The notes below the pieces were generated by a model, which was not told the origin of the DNA, ran no database searches, and saw only the letters and a program-made list of their open reading frames with translations. A stretch of 17,189 bases of DNA, taken from an uncultured Clostridia bacterium (GTDB lineage Bacteria; Bacillota; Clostridia; UBA1381). Shown one piece after another: positions 9,005-16,807 of the stretch; the stretch's first letter is position 1, and each line of letters opens with the position of its first letter. The translations under genes were made by a program, and so were the position numbers. Where the stretch lies: assembly GCA_934454035.1 (NCBI GenBank), contig CAKSFY010000039.1:1-17189 (forward strand). Direction: 5' to 3'.

Positions 9005-9010
9005 AGGTGA
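9005..9010 (+). promoter_or_regulatory. Ribosome binding site that decides the AraC-gene start
   Basis: AGGTGA lies five bases before the GTG at 9016. The in-frame GTG at 9007 is inside this Shine-Dalgarno sequence and has no suitable site of its own, so 9016 is the better start. Confidence 0.75.
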
Positions 9011-9015
9011 TATTT

Positions 9016-11445
9016 GTGTTTTTTTATATAAATCCGTTTGACACAATCGAAAAATACAACTCAAAGTATGATGAAAACTGCAATTTGGTTTTAGTTAACC
9101 GCAATTTGGATTTTTGGGATATAAACTATTCTCTCGAAAATGAATATGCGCATCATTTATGTACATCTTTGGAATATGCACAAATGCTGTTAGATAAAAA
9201 CACGCCGCAATCAATAAAAAGAGCCTCCGATATAATAACTGCCGTTATTTCCTTTCAGGATATTAATGCGGAGCGCAAAAGTTTCGGGCTCCTGCCGGGA
9301 TTTTCCGAAATCGTTGTCTATGATTCCGAAATAATACCAAATACTCTTTATATCTGCTTTCATCTCTTGCAGATTATAGACTGTTTCGGAAAAATTCTGC
9401 CTGAAAACCTGCTTTCCTCCATAAAGCAGACCTGCTACAATGTGGCATACTACTTTTCGCTTAACAAAAACGATTTATGTTATAAATGCGCATATTTTAC
9501 ACTTGTTGAAATTTTCGTTATGCAGCGCTGCGGAATACTTTTCGACAAGCCGGAATTTGAGCATTATTCTCATTCGCTTTTAAATACCTATTATTCGGGC
9601 ACTCTTTACAACGAAAATTTCTGGGAATACGGCTCGCACTACGAAAGCTATCTTATATCAGAAACTCTCTCCATGCTCAAGCTGTATGTAAATGAAATAA
9701 TGTTTTCAAAAGCAGTGGACACTCTCTACAATCTTATATGGAAAAATATAGCCGAAAACTATCATGCCGGGCTCGGAATATATACAGGTCCGAAAGCCAA
9801 TATATCAAAAATCATGTCAATAGAGCAATTCCGCATGTTCATTCTTTATGCAATCGGAAAACCCGTAAAGGATTACAAGCCCTGCACTCCGATTTTTTCA
9901 AAATGCCCGTCAAAATACGTATTTCATTTTTTTACACGAAATCCAAAAAAAAATCTTCAGGCATTGGTATCACGCGGGTCAACATATCGGTTCTCATATA
10001 TTTCAAGAATCGCCACCAACTATATACGCCCAAACTATGCACTCGGAAGTTTCAATCACGAATATTTCTGGTACGGAAACGAGCCGCTTGTAGGTTACTT
10101 CGGCAATTCTGAAAATTTACATATCGTTAAGCTGAAAGTTCTTAACAACGGTCATGACTTTGCGTCGGCAAAAATAAACTGTATCCAAAATAAAAATACT
10201 ATTCTCGGTCATATCTTTTTTGTCTCGAACAGAGGAGATAAGCATTTATCGCTTGACACAGGACTTATTTCAACAAACGATTTAAGAATCAGGCTTTCCG
10301 TTTCGGGAAATACCGACCATATAAAAGTTATAAGAAAAAAAGGCTCTTTTTACATTTCATCGGGAAAAATTAATCTGAATTTTTTAATTCCATTTATAAC
10401 ATTTGATGACCGTCAAATAAAATACGATGTGCAAAAAGACTCCGAAGGCTTGCATCTTGACGCAATACTGTTAAAAAGCAAAAAGGATATTAAGCTAGAT
10501 TTTAAAAATATGAATAAAGCAATTTGTCAATTTATTCTTAAAATGACCGACTCGGACTGTTCACTGCCGTCATATACCAACACCTGCGACAAAGAAAGTC
10601 TTTTTTCTTCTGTCATAATCGGCTCGGACAAGCTGAAGCTTAAATCGCTTATAAAACCGTCGGTCTACGAATATTCCGATTTGTATGACAAACAGTTTAT
10701 TAATGAGCTGACATTGCCGGAATATACTTATATAATACAAAAAAATGTTGAGCAATATAATTTCATAACCTCATCCGGACTCAAAAGTATTTCAAATGAG
10801 CCGAATAATACTCTTGAAAAATATTACAATGCTATTGATGCATGTGAATTTACCGATTTGTCCGAATATATACCTGTTTTTTTTGATGAGCTTATAAAAT
10901 TGAATTACCCTCTCGCAGCATTCAAAAGAAATGCAATAGAATTAATAAAATCAATGTTTAACAAAATAAAAGAGCAAAATTACCAATTTGAATATATTAT
11001 AAATAATAACTATTTCGATATATACAAAAAAATCAGTATAGCTTCCGATTACGCGTCTGTTCAAAGCGTTGTAAACAAAGCCTACGAGCTTTTGGCTAAA
11101 AATATAATCAGCTCCGAAGAAAACACAAAAAGAAACAATCTTGTAAATGACGTTATGCTTATACTTGAACAAAATTACAGCAACCCTTCACTGTCGCTTA
11201 AGACCGTTTCGGATTCACTCGGAATCAGCGAATCGTATATAAGCCGGACTATAAAAAACAAAACGCATATCACCTATGTCCAGCATTTGATAAGAATACG
11301 CATTGAAAATGCAAAAGAAATGCTTCTATCCGGTGTATCAGCTGAAAAAACAGCCGAAAAATGTGGATATTTAAGTCTGTCCGGATTTAAACGGGCCTTT
11401 AAAGAATATACCGGCATGACAATTTCAACATGGCTGAAAAAATAA
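9016..11445 (+). CDS. AraC-family regulator fused to a lyase-like (toroid plus beta-sandwich) domain
   Basis: A single open frame of 809 residues begins at GTG. The last ~100 residues are a typical AraC DNA-binding domain with two helix-turn-helix units (LKTVSDSLGISESYISRTIK, then AEKTAEKCGYLSLSGFKRAF). About 100 residues of helices before it (roughly 597-700) resemble the linker of YesN-type regulators. The N-terminal ~600 residues are unusual. The helical part (about 1-330) holds FWEYGSHYESYL, and the beta-rich part (about 340-590) holds YALGSFNHEYFWYG and SNRGDKHLSLD. Together these recall the alpha/alpha-toroid plus beta-sandwich layout of heparinase-like polysaccharide lyases. There is no receiver domain, cupin, signal peptide or transmembrane segment, so it should be cytoplasmic. 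It is divergent from the glycan-capture operon and is its likely regulator. Whether the N-terminal part is catalytic or only binds sugar cannot be read from the sequence. Confidence 0.85.
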   Translation: MFFYINPFDTIEKYNSKYDENCNLVLVNRNLDFWDINYSLENEYAHHLCTSLEYAQMLLDKNTPQSIKRASDIITAVISFQDINAERKSFGLLPGFSEIVVYDSEIIPNTLYICFHLLQIIDCFGKILPENLLSSIKQTCYNVAYYFSLNKNDLCYKCAYFTLVEIFVMQRCGILFDKPEFEHYSHSLLNTYYSGTLYNENFWEYGSHYESYLISETLSMLKLYVNEIMFSKAVDTLYNLIWKNIAENYHAGLGIYTGPKANISKIMSIEQFRMFILYAIGKPVKDYKPCTPIFSKCPSKYVFHFFTRNPKKNLQALVSRGSTYRFSYISRIATNYIRPNYALGSFNHEYFWYGNEPLVGYFGNSENLHIVKLKVLNNGHDFASAKINCIQNKNTILGHIFFVSNRGDKHLSLDTGLISTNDLRIRLSVSGNTDHIKVIRKKGSFYISSGKINLNFLIPFITFDDRQIKYDVQKDSEGLHLDAILLKSKKDIKLDFKNMNKAICQFILKMTDSDCSLPSYTNTCDKESLFSSVIIGSDKLKLKSLIKPSVYEYSDLYDKQFINELTLPEYTYIIQKNVEQYNFITSSGLKSISNEPNNTLEKYYNAIDACEFTDLSEYIPVFFDELIKLNYPLAAFKRNAIELIKSMFNKIKEQNYQFEYIINNNYFDIYKKISIASDYASVQSVVNKAYELLAKNIISSEENTKRNNLVNDVMLILEQNYSNPSLSLKTVSDSLGISESYISRTIKNKTHITYVQHLIRIRIENAKEMLLSGVSAEKTAEKCGYLSLSGFKRAFKEYTGMTISTWLKK

Positions 11446-11455
11446 ATATGTTTTT

Positions 11456-11471
11456 CGTGTAAGTTGACACG
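11456..11471. promoter_or_regulatory. Inverted repeat over the -35 of the GH116 promoter, candidate operator
   Basis: CGTGT and ACACG form a perfect inverted repeat around AAGTTG. The right half overlaps the -35 hexamer (11464-11469), a position where a bound LacI-type repressor would block RNA polymerase. Confidence 0.4.
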
Positions 11472-11492
11472 GTTTATTATAGTTGATATAAT
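11464..11492 (+). promoter_or_regulatory. Perfect-consensus sigma-A promoter
   Basis: TTGACA (11464-11469) and TATAAT (11487-11492) are separated by exactly 17 bases, the consensus arrangement, 25 bases before the GH116 start codon. Such a promoter would be strong unless repressed; a LacI-family gene lies in the same transcription unit. Confidence 0.85.
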
Positions 11493-11493
11493 A
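11475..11493. promoter_or_regulatory. 19-bp inverted repeat over the -10 of the GH116 promoter, candidate operator
   Basis: TATTATA and TATAATA form a perfect 7-bp inverted repeat around GTTGA, covering the spacer and the -10 hexamer. It is A/T-rich and partly forced by the -10 consensus, but its length and place fit an operator. Confidence 0.4.
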
Positions 11494-11517
11494 CGGTAAA
11501 AGGTTGGTGATATTATT

Positions 11518-14035
11518 ATGAAATATACAGGAGAAAATTTAAGGGAAATATCCTTTCCGTTAGGCGGAATAGGAACGGGGTCAATCGGCCTTTCGGGCAG
11601 CGGAAGATTAATTGATTGGGAAATATTTAACAGACCTTCAAAAGGAAGTATTCACAGTTATTCTCATATCGCGGTAAAAGCTCAAAACGAAAACGGTGTT
11701 TTTGCGAAAATTTTAAACGGCGATACATACAAAGATTATATGGGGACAGATAATGATTTCGGAAACGGGATTGCCTGCGCAACCATGGCAGGGTATCCCC
11801 ACTTTGACAACTGTGAATTTGACGGAGAATTCCCGATTGCGAACATTGCTTTTTCGGATAAAAATTTCCCGGCAAGCGTGAAATTAACCGCATTTAACCC
11901 ATTTATCCCCGGTGATGATAAAAATTCAAGTATACCTGCCGCATTCTTCACTGTTGAGTTAACAAATAATACTGATACTGAAACAAAATATTCTGCTTTA
12001 TTTACGGTTGCAAACCCTAACGAGTTATCATCGAACAGAAAATTTTGCGAAAACGGAGTTACCGGAATCCGCTTAACCGACGGGCAAATGACGCAGGATA
12101 ACATAAATTATAAAGAGCTTTCAATTGCAACAAACTCAAGCGGTGCCATAGCACAGGAATACTGGTACAGAGGAATGTGGCATGACGGTCTGATTATGTA
12201 TTGCAACGAATTGTTATCGGATAATGATTTCAAGGAAAGATCCTATGAAATCGCAGATTGCAGCGGCGATTGCTGCACTCTCTGCGTCGTAAAAACCTTA
12301 AAGCCGAAAGAAAGCGTTAAAATCAACTTTGTTCTTTCGTGGTATGCTCCAAACTGTAATTGCTATTGGAGCCACAACAGCAATGTTATCGAAAACGATA
12401 AAGTTGAATGGAAAAATTATTATGCCTCAATTTTTGAAAACTCGGCTGATGCTGCACAATATTCGCTTAAGCATTTCGACGAATTTTTCAACAAAACATT
12501 AACTTTTAAAAATGCATTGTTCAGCGCAACCATGGACGAAAAAGTAATTGAAGCTGTTTCTTCCAATTTGTCGGTTTTAAAATCACCTACGGTTTTAAGA
12601 CTGGAGGACGGAACCTTTTACGGCTGGGAGGGTGTATTTAAAAATTGCGGCTCATGCTTCGGAACATGTCAGCATGTTTGGAACTATGCCTATGCATTAT
12701 GCTTTTTATTCCCCAATCTGGAGCGTTCAATCAGAAATGCGGAATTTCGTTATGCAACAGATGAAAACGGAAAAACATCTTTTAGAATCACTCTGCCGCT
12801 GGGAACGGAAATGCTGCCCGACCGCGCCTGTGCAGACGGGCAAATGGGAACTGTGATAAAGTCTTTTCGCGAGTGGAAAATTTCGGGAAATGATGAATGG
12901 CTGAAAGAAAACTGGAGCAAAATCAAAAGTATTCTGGAATATGCCTGGAGTGATAAAAACTACGACAAATGGGATCCGTCAAAAACAGGAGTTTTGACCG
13001 GCAGACAACACCACACTTTAGATAAAGAACTTTTCGGTCCGTGCTCATGGACCGAGGGAATGTACTTAGCCGCATTAAAAGCCGCAAGTATCATGGCAGA
13101 ATATTTGGGCGAGCAGGAAAAGGCGGAAGAATATTTAAATATTTATGAAAATGGCAGAGAATGGACAAAGAATAATCTTTTTAACGGTGAATATTTTATC
13201 CAGAAAATAGATTTGTCGGATAAATCCATTATTGAAAAATTTGATGCGGTAAACGATTATTGGAATGAAGAAACAAAAGAAATTAAATACCAAATTCGAA
13301 ACGGCTGCGAAATAGACCAGATTCTGGCTCAATGACACAGCGATATTAACGGCCTGGGTGATATTTTTGATAAAAATCAAGTAAACTCAGCTCTGCAAAG
13401 CATATTGAAAAATAATTACAAAGAAAGAATCAAGGACATTTTTAATCAATGGAGAGTATTCTGTGTTGATGATGAATCGGGAACGATTATTCTTGATTAT
13501 CCTGAAAATACGAGCAAGCCCTCAATACCGATTCCTTACAGTGAAGAAACAATGACAGGATTCGAATATTCCTTTGCCGGACTTTTATTCAGCCGCGGCT
13601 TTATTGATGAGGGGTTGAAAATTGTAAAATCGGTTAGGGAAAGATATGACGGTAAAAAACGAAATCCATGGAACGAAATGGAATGCGGAAGCAATTACGC
13701 AAGGACTATGTCATCATTTGCTTTTCTCCCGATACTTTCCGGTTTTTCATTTGATATGCCGAACAAAACAATCGGTTTTAACCCTAAAATAAATAAAAAT
13801 AATCCGGTGTCCATGGTTTTTGGAAAGCGGCTGGGGTGAGATTATACTCCAAAACAATAAAGCGGAAATAAATATTATTGACGGATTCTTAAAAATCAGC
13901 AAAATCTGTCTGCCGTTTATAAAAAATGTTCTTTCGGTTAAAATAAACGGGGCATCGGTTGATTATGAATTCACTAACGGCGTCATAACGATTGAAGAAA
14001 GTAAATACACAAACATTGAGATATGCTATGAATAA
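11518..14035 (+). pseudogene. GH116-family glycoside hydrolase (glucosylceramidase-like), broken by nonsense and frameshift
   Basis: The start is ATG with GGTGA upstream. Residues 12-40 carry the family hallmark SFPLGGIGTGSIGL...DWEIFNRP of the GBA2/GH116 N-terminal domain. From about residue 370 onward the DUF608-type alpha/alpha catalytic domain follows (GTCQHVWNYAYALCFLFP, LTGRQHHTLDKELFGP, GCEIDQILAQ). Codon 606 is TGA at 13333-13335, where relatives have Trp in an AQWH motif; reading resumes in the same frame with HSDINGLGD. A second lesion lies near 13817-13822: homologous sequence continues (LESGWGEIILQNN) in the frame one base later, at a run of five T. Repaired, the protein would have about 838 residues, close to family size. 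No signal peptide is present, so the intact enzyme was cytoplasmic and would have cleaved beta-linked glycosides. I did not assign catalytic residues. Sequencing error at either site is possible but two errors are less likely. Confidence 0.85.
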
Positions 14036-14903
14036 TTTAAAAATTTCGACAAATAAGCTCGCTAAAATTTGCGGAGTTTCCCAGGGGACTGTAGACAGGG
14101 CATTGAACAACAGGTCGGGAATCAGCGTTAAAACAAAAGAAAAGATTATAAAAACCGCAATTCAATACGGATACCGGCCTCAGAAATCCGGAGGAAAGCT
14201 GATAGGCATTATTGTATTTAATTTACGCAATGAATTTTTCACCGAATTGATTACGGCTCTCGAAAAAGCGGCAGGGAAGCTCAGCTATTCAACCGTAGTT
14301 ATGTTTACGGAATATAGCGAAGAACACGAGATTGACTGCATTTTAAAAATGTATTCAATGGGAGTTGACGGGATTATTCTCTGCCCAATCAATCGCAATG
14401 CGGAATTTTCTAATTTTTTGAACGAACTGAATATACCCGTTGTATGCGTAGGCAACAAAATATCGAACATTATTTATGTTGGAATTGACGATTACCGTGC
14501 TATGAAAGAATTGACGGAGAGTATTGTCACAGATGATTTCAGCAATATTATATATTTTTCACCGTCATTAAAATACAATAATTCCTATGCACAAATTCAA
14601 CGGTTTAAAGGTTTTTCCGATGCGCTCGCCGGCAGACATTTTCTTGTAATCAGTGATTTGTCTGATTTAAAAGAATACTATACTGAAAAAACAATCATTA
14701 TTTGCTCAACGGATTATTATGCAATAAATGTATATTTAAAAGTGAAAGATGTTAAAATTACAGGTTTTGACGGCATAGGTTTGTTAAAGAAATTTAATAT
14801 TGATATTACAACCGTATCCTACTCAACGGAAGAAATAGCTAAATATGCTCTTGCCGCTTTAAAAACCAATCAGGGCAAAATAATTGATTATACAATATCA
14901 TAA
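14028..14903 (+). CDS. LacI-family transcriptional regulator
   Basis: From the ATG at 14028 the protein has 291 residues. Its first ~50 form a classic LacI helix-turn-helix plus hinge start: STNKLAKICGVSQGTVDRAL, then NNRSGISVKTKEKI and YGYRPQ. A compact periplasmic-binding-protein-like effector domain follows (KLIGIIVFNLRNEFF, VDGIILCPIN, ITGFDGIGLL, DITTVSYSTEEIA). It is shorter than the usual ~330-340 residues, but the family's strand order is complete. The ATG overlaps the hydrolase stop codon (14033-14035) by eight bases, which indicates translational coupling. An in-frame TTG at 13992 would extend the N-terminus by 12 residues inside the hydrolase gene, but the helix-turn-helix alignment favours 14028. 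The likely role is a sugar-responsive repressor of the promoter at 11464 and of itself. Confidence 0.9.
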   Translation: MNNLKISTNKLAKICGVSQGTVDRALNNRSGISVKTKEKIIKTAIQYGYRPQKSGGKLIGIIVFNLRNEFFTELITALEKAAGKLSYSTVVMFTEYSEEHEIDCILKMYSMGVDGIILCPINRNAEFSNFLNELNIPVVCVGNKISNIIYVGIDDYRAMKELTESIVTDDFSNIIYFSPSLKYNNSYAQIQRFKGFSDALAGRHFLVISDLSDLKEYYTEKTIIICSTDYYAINVYLKVKDVKITGFDGIGLLKKFNIDITTVSYSTEEIAKYALAALKTNQGKIIDYTIS

Positions 14904-14936
14904 AAAACTTAGACAAACACGAAGAATTGGAGGCAA

Positions 14937-14967
14937 AAAGGCGGTGTGATTTTTATACACCGCCTTT
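14937..14967. terminator. Bidirectional intrinsic terminator between convergent genes
   Basis: AAAGGCGGTGT (14937-14947) and ACACCGCCTTT (14957-14967) form a perfect 11-bp stem around a 9-base loop. On the minus strand the stem runs into TTTTT, so it ends the aldolase/acetyltransferase operon well. On the plus strand the T-tract is shorter, but it should still limit readthrough from the LacI-family gene. Confidence 0.88.
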
Positions 14968-14987
14968 ACTCATTCTTCAATATTCCT

Positions 14988-15884
14988 CTACTGTTTTTTG
15001 TATATATCCTTTGCACTTACGCATGACCATTCAGCCACATCTAATCTGCCGCAGCCGTCGAAATATTCCTTTGTTACAATCTCCCCCTGCGGCAAGACTG
15101 TCGGTACTCCGCTTTCTTTATCGACTGCAAACATGTTATATGTAACCGCATAATTATCAATGAACAAATGCACCAAATCACGCATATAGTGAACTCTTGC
15201 AAGTGCATTCCCTATTGGTGAAATATTAACATTGCCGGTTTTTTCCAGCATAAGTCCGGCTCTGTTGAAATCGTGAGGGAAAGAATAATATTCTCCGTTT
15301 TCATTCGGCTTGGGCTGATAATCTGTTAAAATGCAATCGGTCAGAGTGCCGTCCGGGGTGCGAACCTTTACTTTTCTTTCTATTGTGTGTCTGTCCTTTA
15401 CATTGAGCAGATATTCCGCAAAATGATGCGTTGTTGAATTAACCCAGGTTACACCGAGCAAAATAACTTTTGCATTTAATCCCAGCAATTTCCCGAATGA
15501 GCTGTCAATATCAAAAACACTCAAATAAGGGTCTACATTGCATATCAAGTCAGCATTTTTTCCTACTGCACTGAAGCTATGCCTGAAAGCAACACTTCTT
15601 TTTGCCCCCTCATAATTTCTTATTGCCTCGCTTATCGCTCCCATTTCAGACTTATCATTTTTAGGATCAATTATAGGATTTTCCTCTTTTTCATGCACAA
15701 AACAAAATGCCGGTGCAACCACTGTTCCCTCTTTGCCGACAACATCAATCAAAGCTTTAGCTACGGTTTCCGCTCCGCCCTCAACATATCCTATCGGGGT
15801 CATAGCCGAGTGAATCAAAACCGTGTCTCCGCGGCATATCCCGGCTTTTTCAAAGCCTGTCTTAAGGTCGTTATAATTAACCAT
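14988..15884 (-). CDS. AAC(3)-family N-acetyltransferase-like protein
   Basis: This 298-residue protein begins at the ATG at 15884 with AAGGAAA upstream, four bases after the aldolase stop codon. A longer in-frame reading to 16037 would overlap the aldolase gene and adds no family sequence. It matches the aminoglycoside 3-N-acetyltransferase family in order: VLIHSAM (His25-Ser26), GYVEGGAET, EGTVVAPAF, GAISEAIR, RSVAFRHSFSAVG (residues 96-108) and STTHHFAEY (150-158), which holds the family's active-site histidine position. The family uses acetyl-CoA to acetylate an amino group; many members in gut genomes have unknown substrates. Operon context with a sialate-lyase-like aldolase and a sugar-binding protein argues for an amino-sugar or metabolite substrate rather than drug resistance. 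A terminator follows the gene. Confidence 0.85.
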   Translation of the reverse strand: MVNYNDLKTGFEKAGICRGDTVLIHSAMTPIGYVEGGAETVAKALIDVVGKEGTVVAPAFCFVHEKEENPIIDPKNDKSEMGAISEAIRNYEGAKRSVAFRHSFSAVGKNADLICNVDPYLSVFDIDSSFGKLLGLNAKVILLGVTWVNSTTHHFAEYLLNVKDRHTIERKVKVRTPDGTLTDCILTDYQPKPNENGEYYSFPHDFNRAGLMLEKTGNVNISPIGNALARVHYMRDLVHLFIDNYAVTYNMFAVDKESGVPTVLPQGEIVTKEYFDGCGRLDVAEWSCVSAKDIYKKQ

Positions 15885-15888
15885 TTTA

Positions 15889-16791
15889 TTATTTCCTTTC
15901 TGTTTCCTCTTTAAACTGTGTTTTAAGCATGCTGTCAATAACAAACTTTTTCTCATCGCTGTTCGGTATTTTTGACGGGAAAACCGTATATCCAACATCA
16001 ATATCAAGCACTTCGAGCGGCAACTTCCAATAAGCAAAATTATGACTGTATTGAAGCAGAAAATCTATAACTCTATTAAGTTCATTCTGGCATTTCAGTG
16101 CTGCTTTCATATCGCCATTATTAAAATAGTTATATATTCCGCAAGCGGTTTTCGGCATTAAATTATACGTTGTCCCGATTGCCCCGTCTGCTCCCATCGA
16201 AAGTCCTGCAAGCATACATTCGTCCGGCCCGTTCAGCAGGTTGCAGTCATCTCCGACAAGTGATTTTACTTGCTCGAAAATATGATAATCCGGTATTGTC
16301 AGCTTAATTCCGATAATGTTATCCAGTTTCATAAGTTTTTTGACAAACTCAATAATATCACATTTTAAAAGCGGCGTTATATATGCAAGCAATGGTGCTT
16401 TTGATTTTTCCGACAGTATTTTGTAATATTCATATGTTTCATCGGAAGAATAGTAAGAAGTAAGTGCCGGCGGGAGTGACGACACCGCGTCAACCCCCAC
16501 GCTGTTAGCATGCTCCAATAAATCCATTGTATCCTCAAAGTGACCTGCCCCGATGTGTGCTATTATTTCAAAATCTCCGTCATGCTCTTTGACAGTTTCA
16601 AGCATTTGTTTTCTTGTCTTATTCGGCAGAACAGTACATTCTCCTGTGCCGCCTCCGACATAAAAGCCTTTAATTCCGCTGCCTATGTTATAATCAATCA
16701 ACTGATTTACGCTCTTTTTCAGAACATTCAGATTTTCGTCATAGAGTGAAAATAATGCCGTATAAATGCCTTTTAATTTGTAGTTACTCAA
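15889..16791 (-). CDS. N-acetylneuraminate-lyase-like class I aldolase (DHDPS/NAL superfamily)
   Basis: This 300-residue protein has the length of the family and shows its landmarks in place: GGGTGE (46-51), Tyr137, Schiff-base Lys163 in GIKLT, NGPDE (187-191) and GADGAIGTTYN (200-210). The NGxDE motif and the GxxYN ending favour an N-acetylneuraminate-lyase-type enzyme over dihydrodipicolinate synthase. Two details differ from the E. coli enzyme: the Ser before Thr in GGSTGE is Gly here, and the usual YNIP is YITP. Expected chemistry is reversible cleavage of a 2-keto-3-deoxy sugar acid to pyruvate plus an aldehyde sugar, in the cytoplasm. The start codon appears to be TTG, with AAGGGGG nine bases upstream overlapping the stop codon of the preceding binding-protein gene. 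The exact substrate is uncertain. Confidence 0.88.
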   Translation of the reverse strand: MSNYKLKGIYTALFSLYDENLNVLKKSVNQLIDYNIGSGIKGFYVGGGTGECTVLPNKTRKQMLETVKEHDGDFEIIAHIGAGHFEDTMDLLEHANSVGVDAVSSLPPALTSYYSSDETYEYYKILSEKSKAPLLAYITPLLKCDIIEFVKKLMKLDNIIGIKLTIPDYHIFEQVKSLVGDDCNLLNGPDECMLAGLSMGADGAIGTTYNLMPKTACGIYNYFNNGDMKAALKCQNELNRVIDFLLQYSHNFAYWKLPLEVLDIDVGYTVFPSKIPNSDEKKFVIDSMLKTQFKEETERK

Positions 16792-16800
16792 TGTTGGTTT

Positions 16801-16807
16801 CCCCCTT
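16801..16807 (-). promoter_or_regulatory. Strong ribosome binding site supporting a TTG start
   Basis: AAGGGGG on the minus strand overlaps the binding-protein stop codon and stands nine bases before TTG at 16791. No in-frame ATG lies near the conserved N-terminus, so TTG is the most likely start for the aldolase. Confidence 0.7.

Noticed and set aside
9007..9015. GTG at 9007 as the start of the AraC-type gene.
   Set aside because: It lies within the Shine-Dalgarno sequence that serves the GTG at 9016.
13333..13335. TGA read as Trp or selenocysteine (alternative code or recoding).
   Set aside because: The other long genes contain no in-frame TGA and use TGG for Trp throughout, so a reassigned code is not supported. 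No selenocysteine is expected at this Trp position in the family, and the same gene also has a frameshift.
13815..13840. Programmed ribosomal frameshift at the T-run.
   Set aside because: An upstream nonsense codon already stops translation, the family is not known for programmed frameshifting, and no supporting structure was seen.
14988..15884. Calling the AAC(3)-family gene an antibiotic resistance gene.
   Set aside because: Family membership alone does not show aminoglycoside activity, and the operon context is sugar metabolism.
15885..16037. Longer N-terminus for the acetyltransferase-like protein.
   Set aside because: The extra stretch overlaps the aldolase coding region in another frame, has no family similarity, and the ATG at 15884 has its own ribosome binding site.
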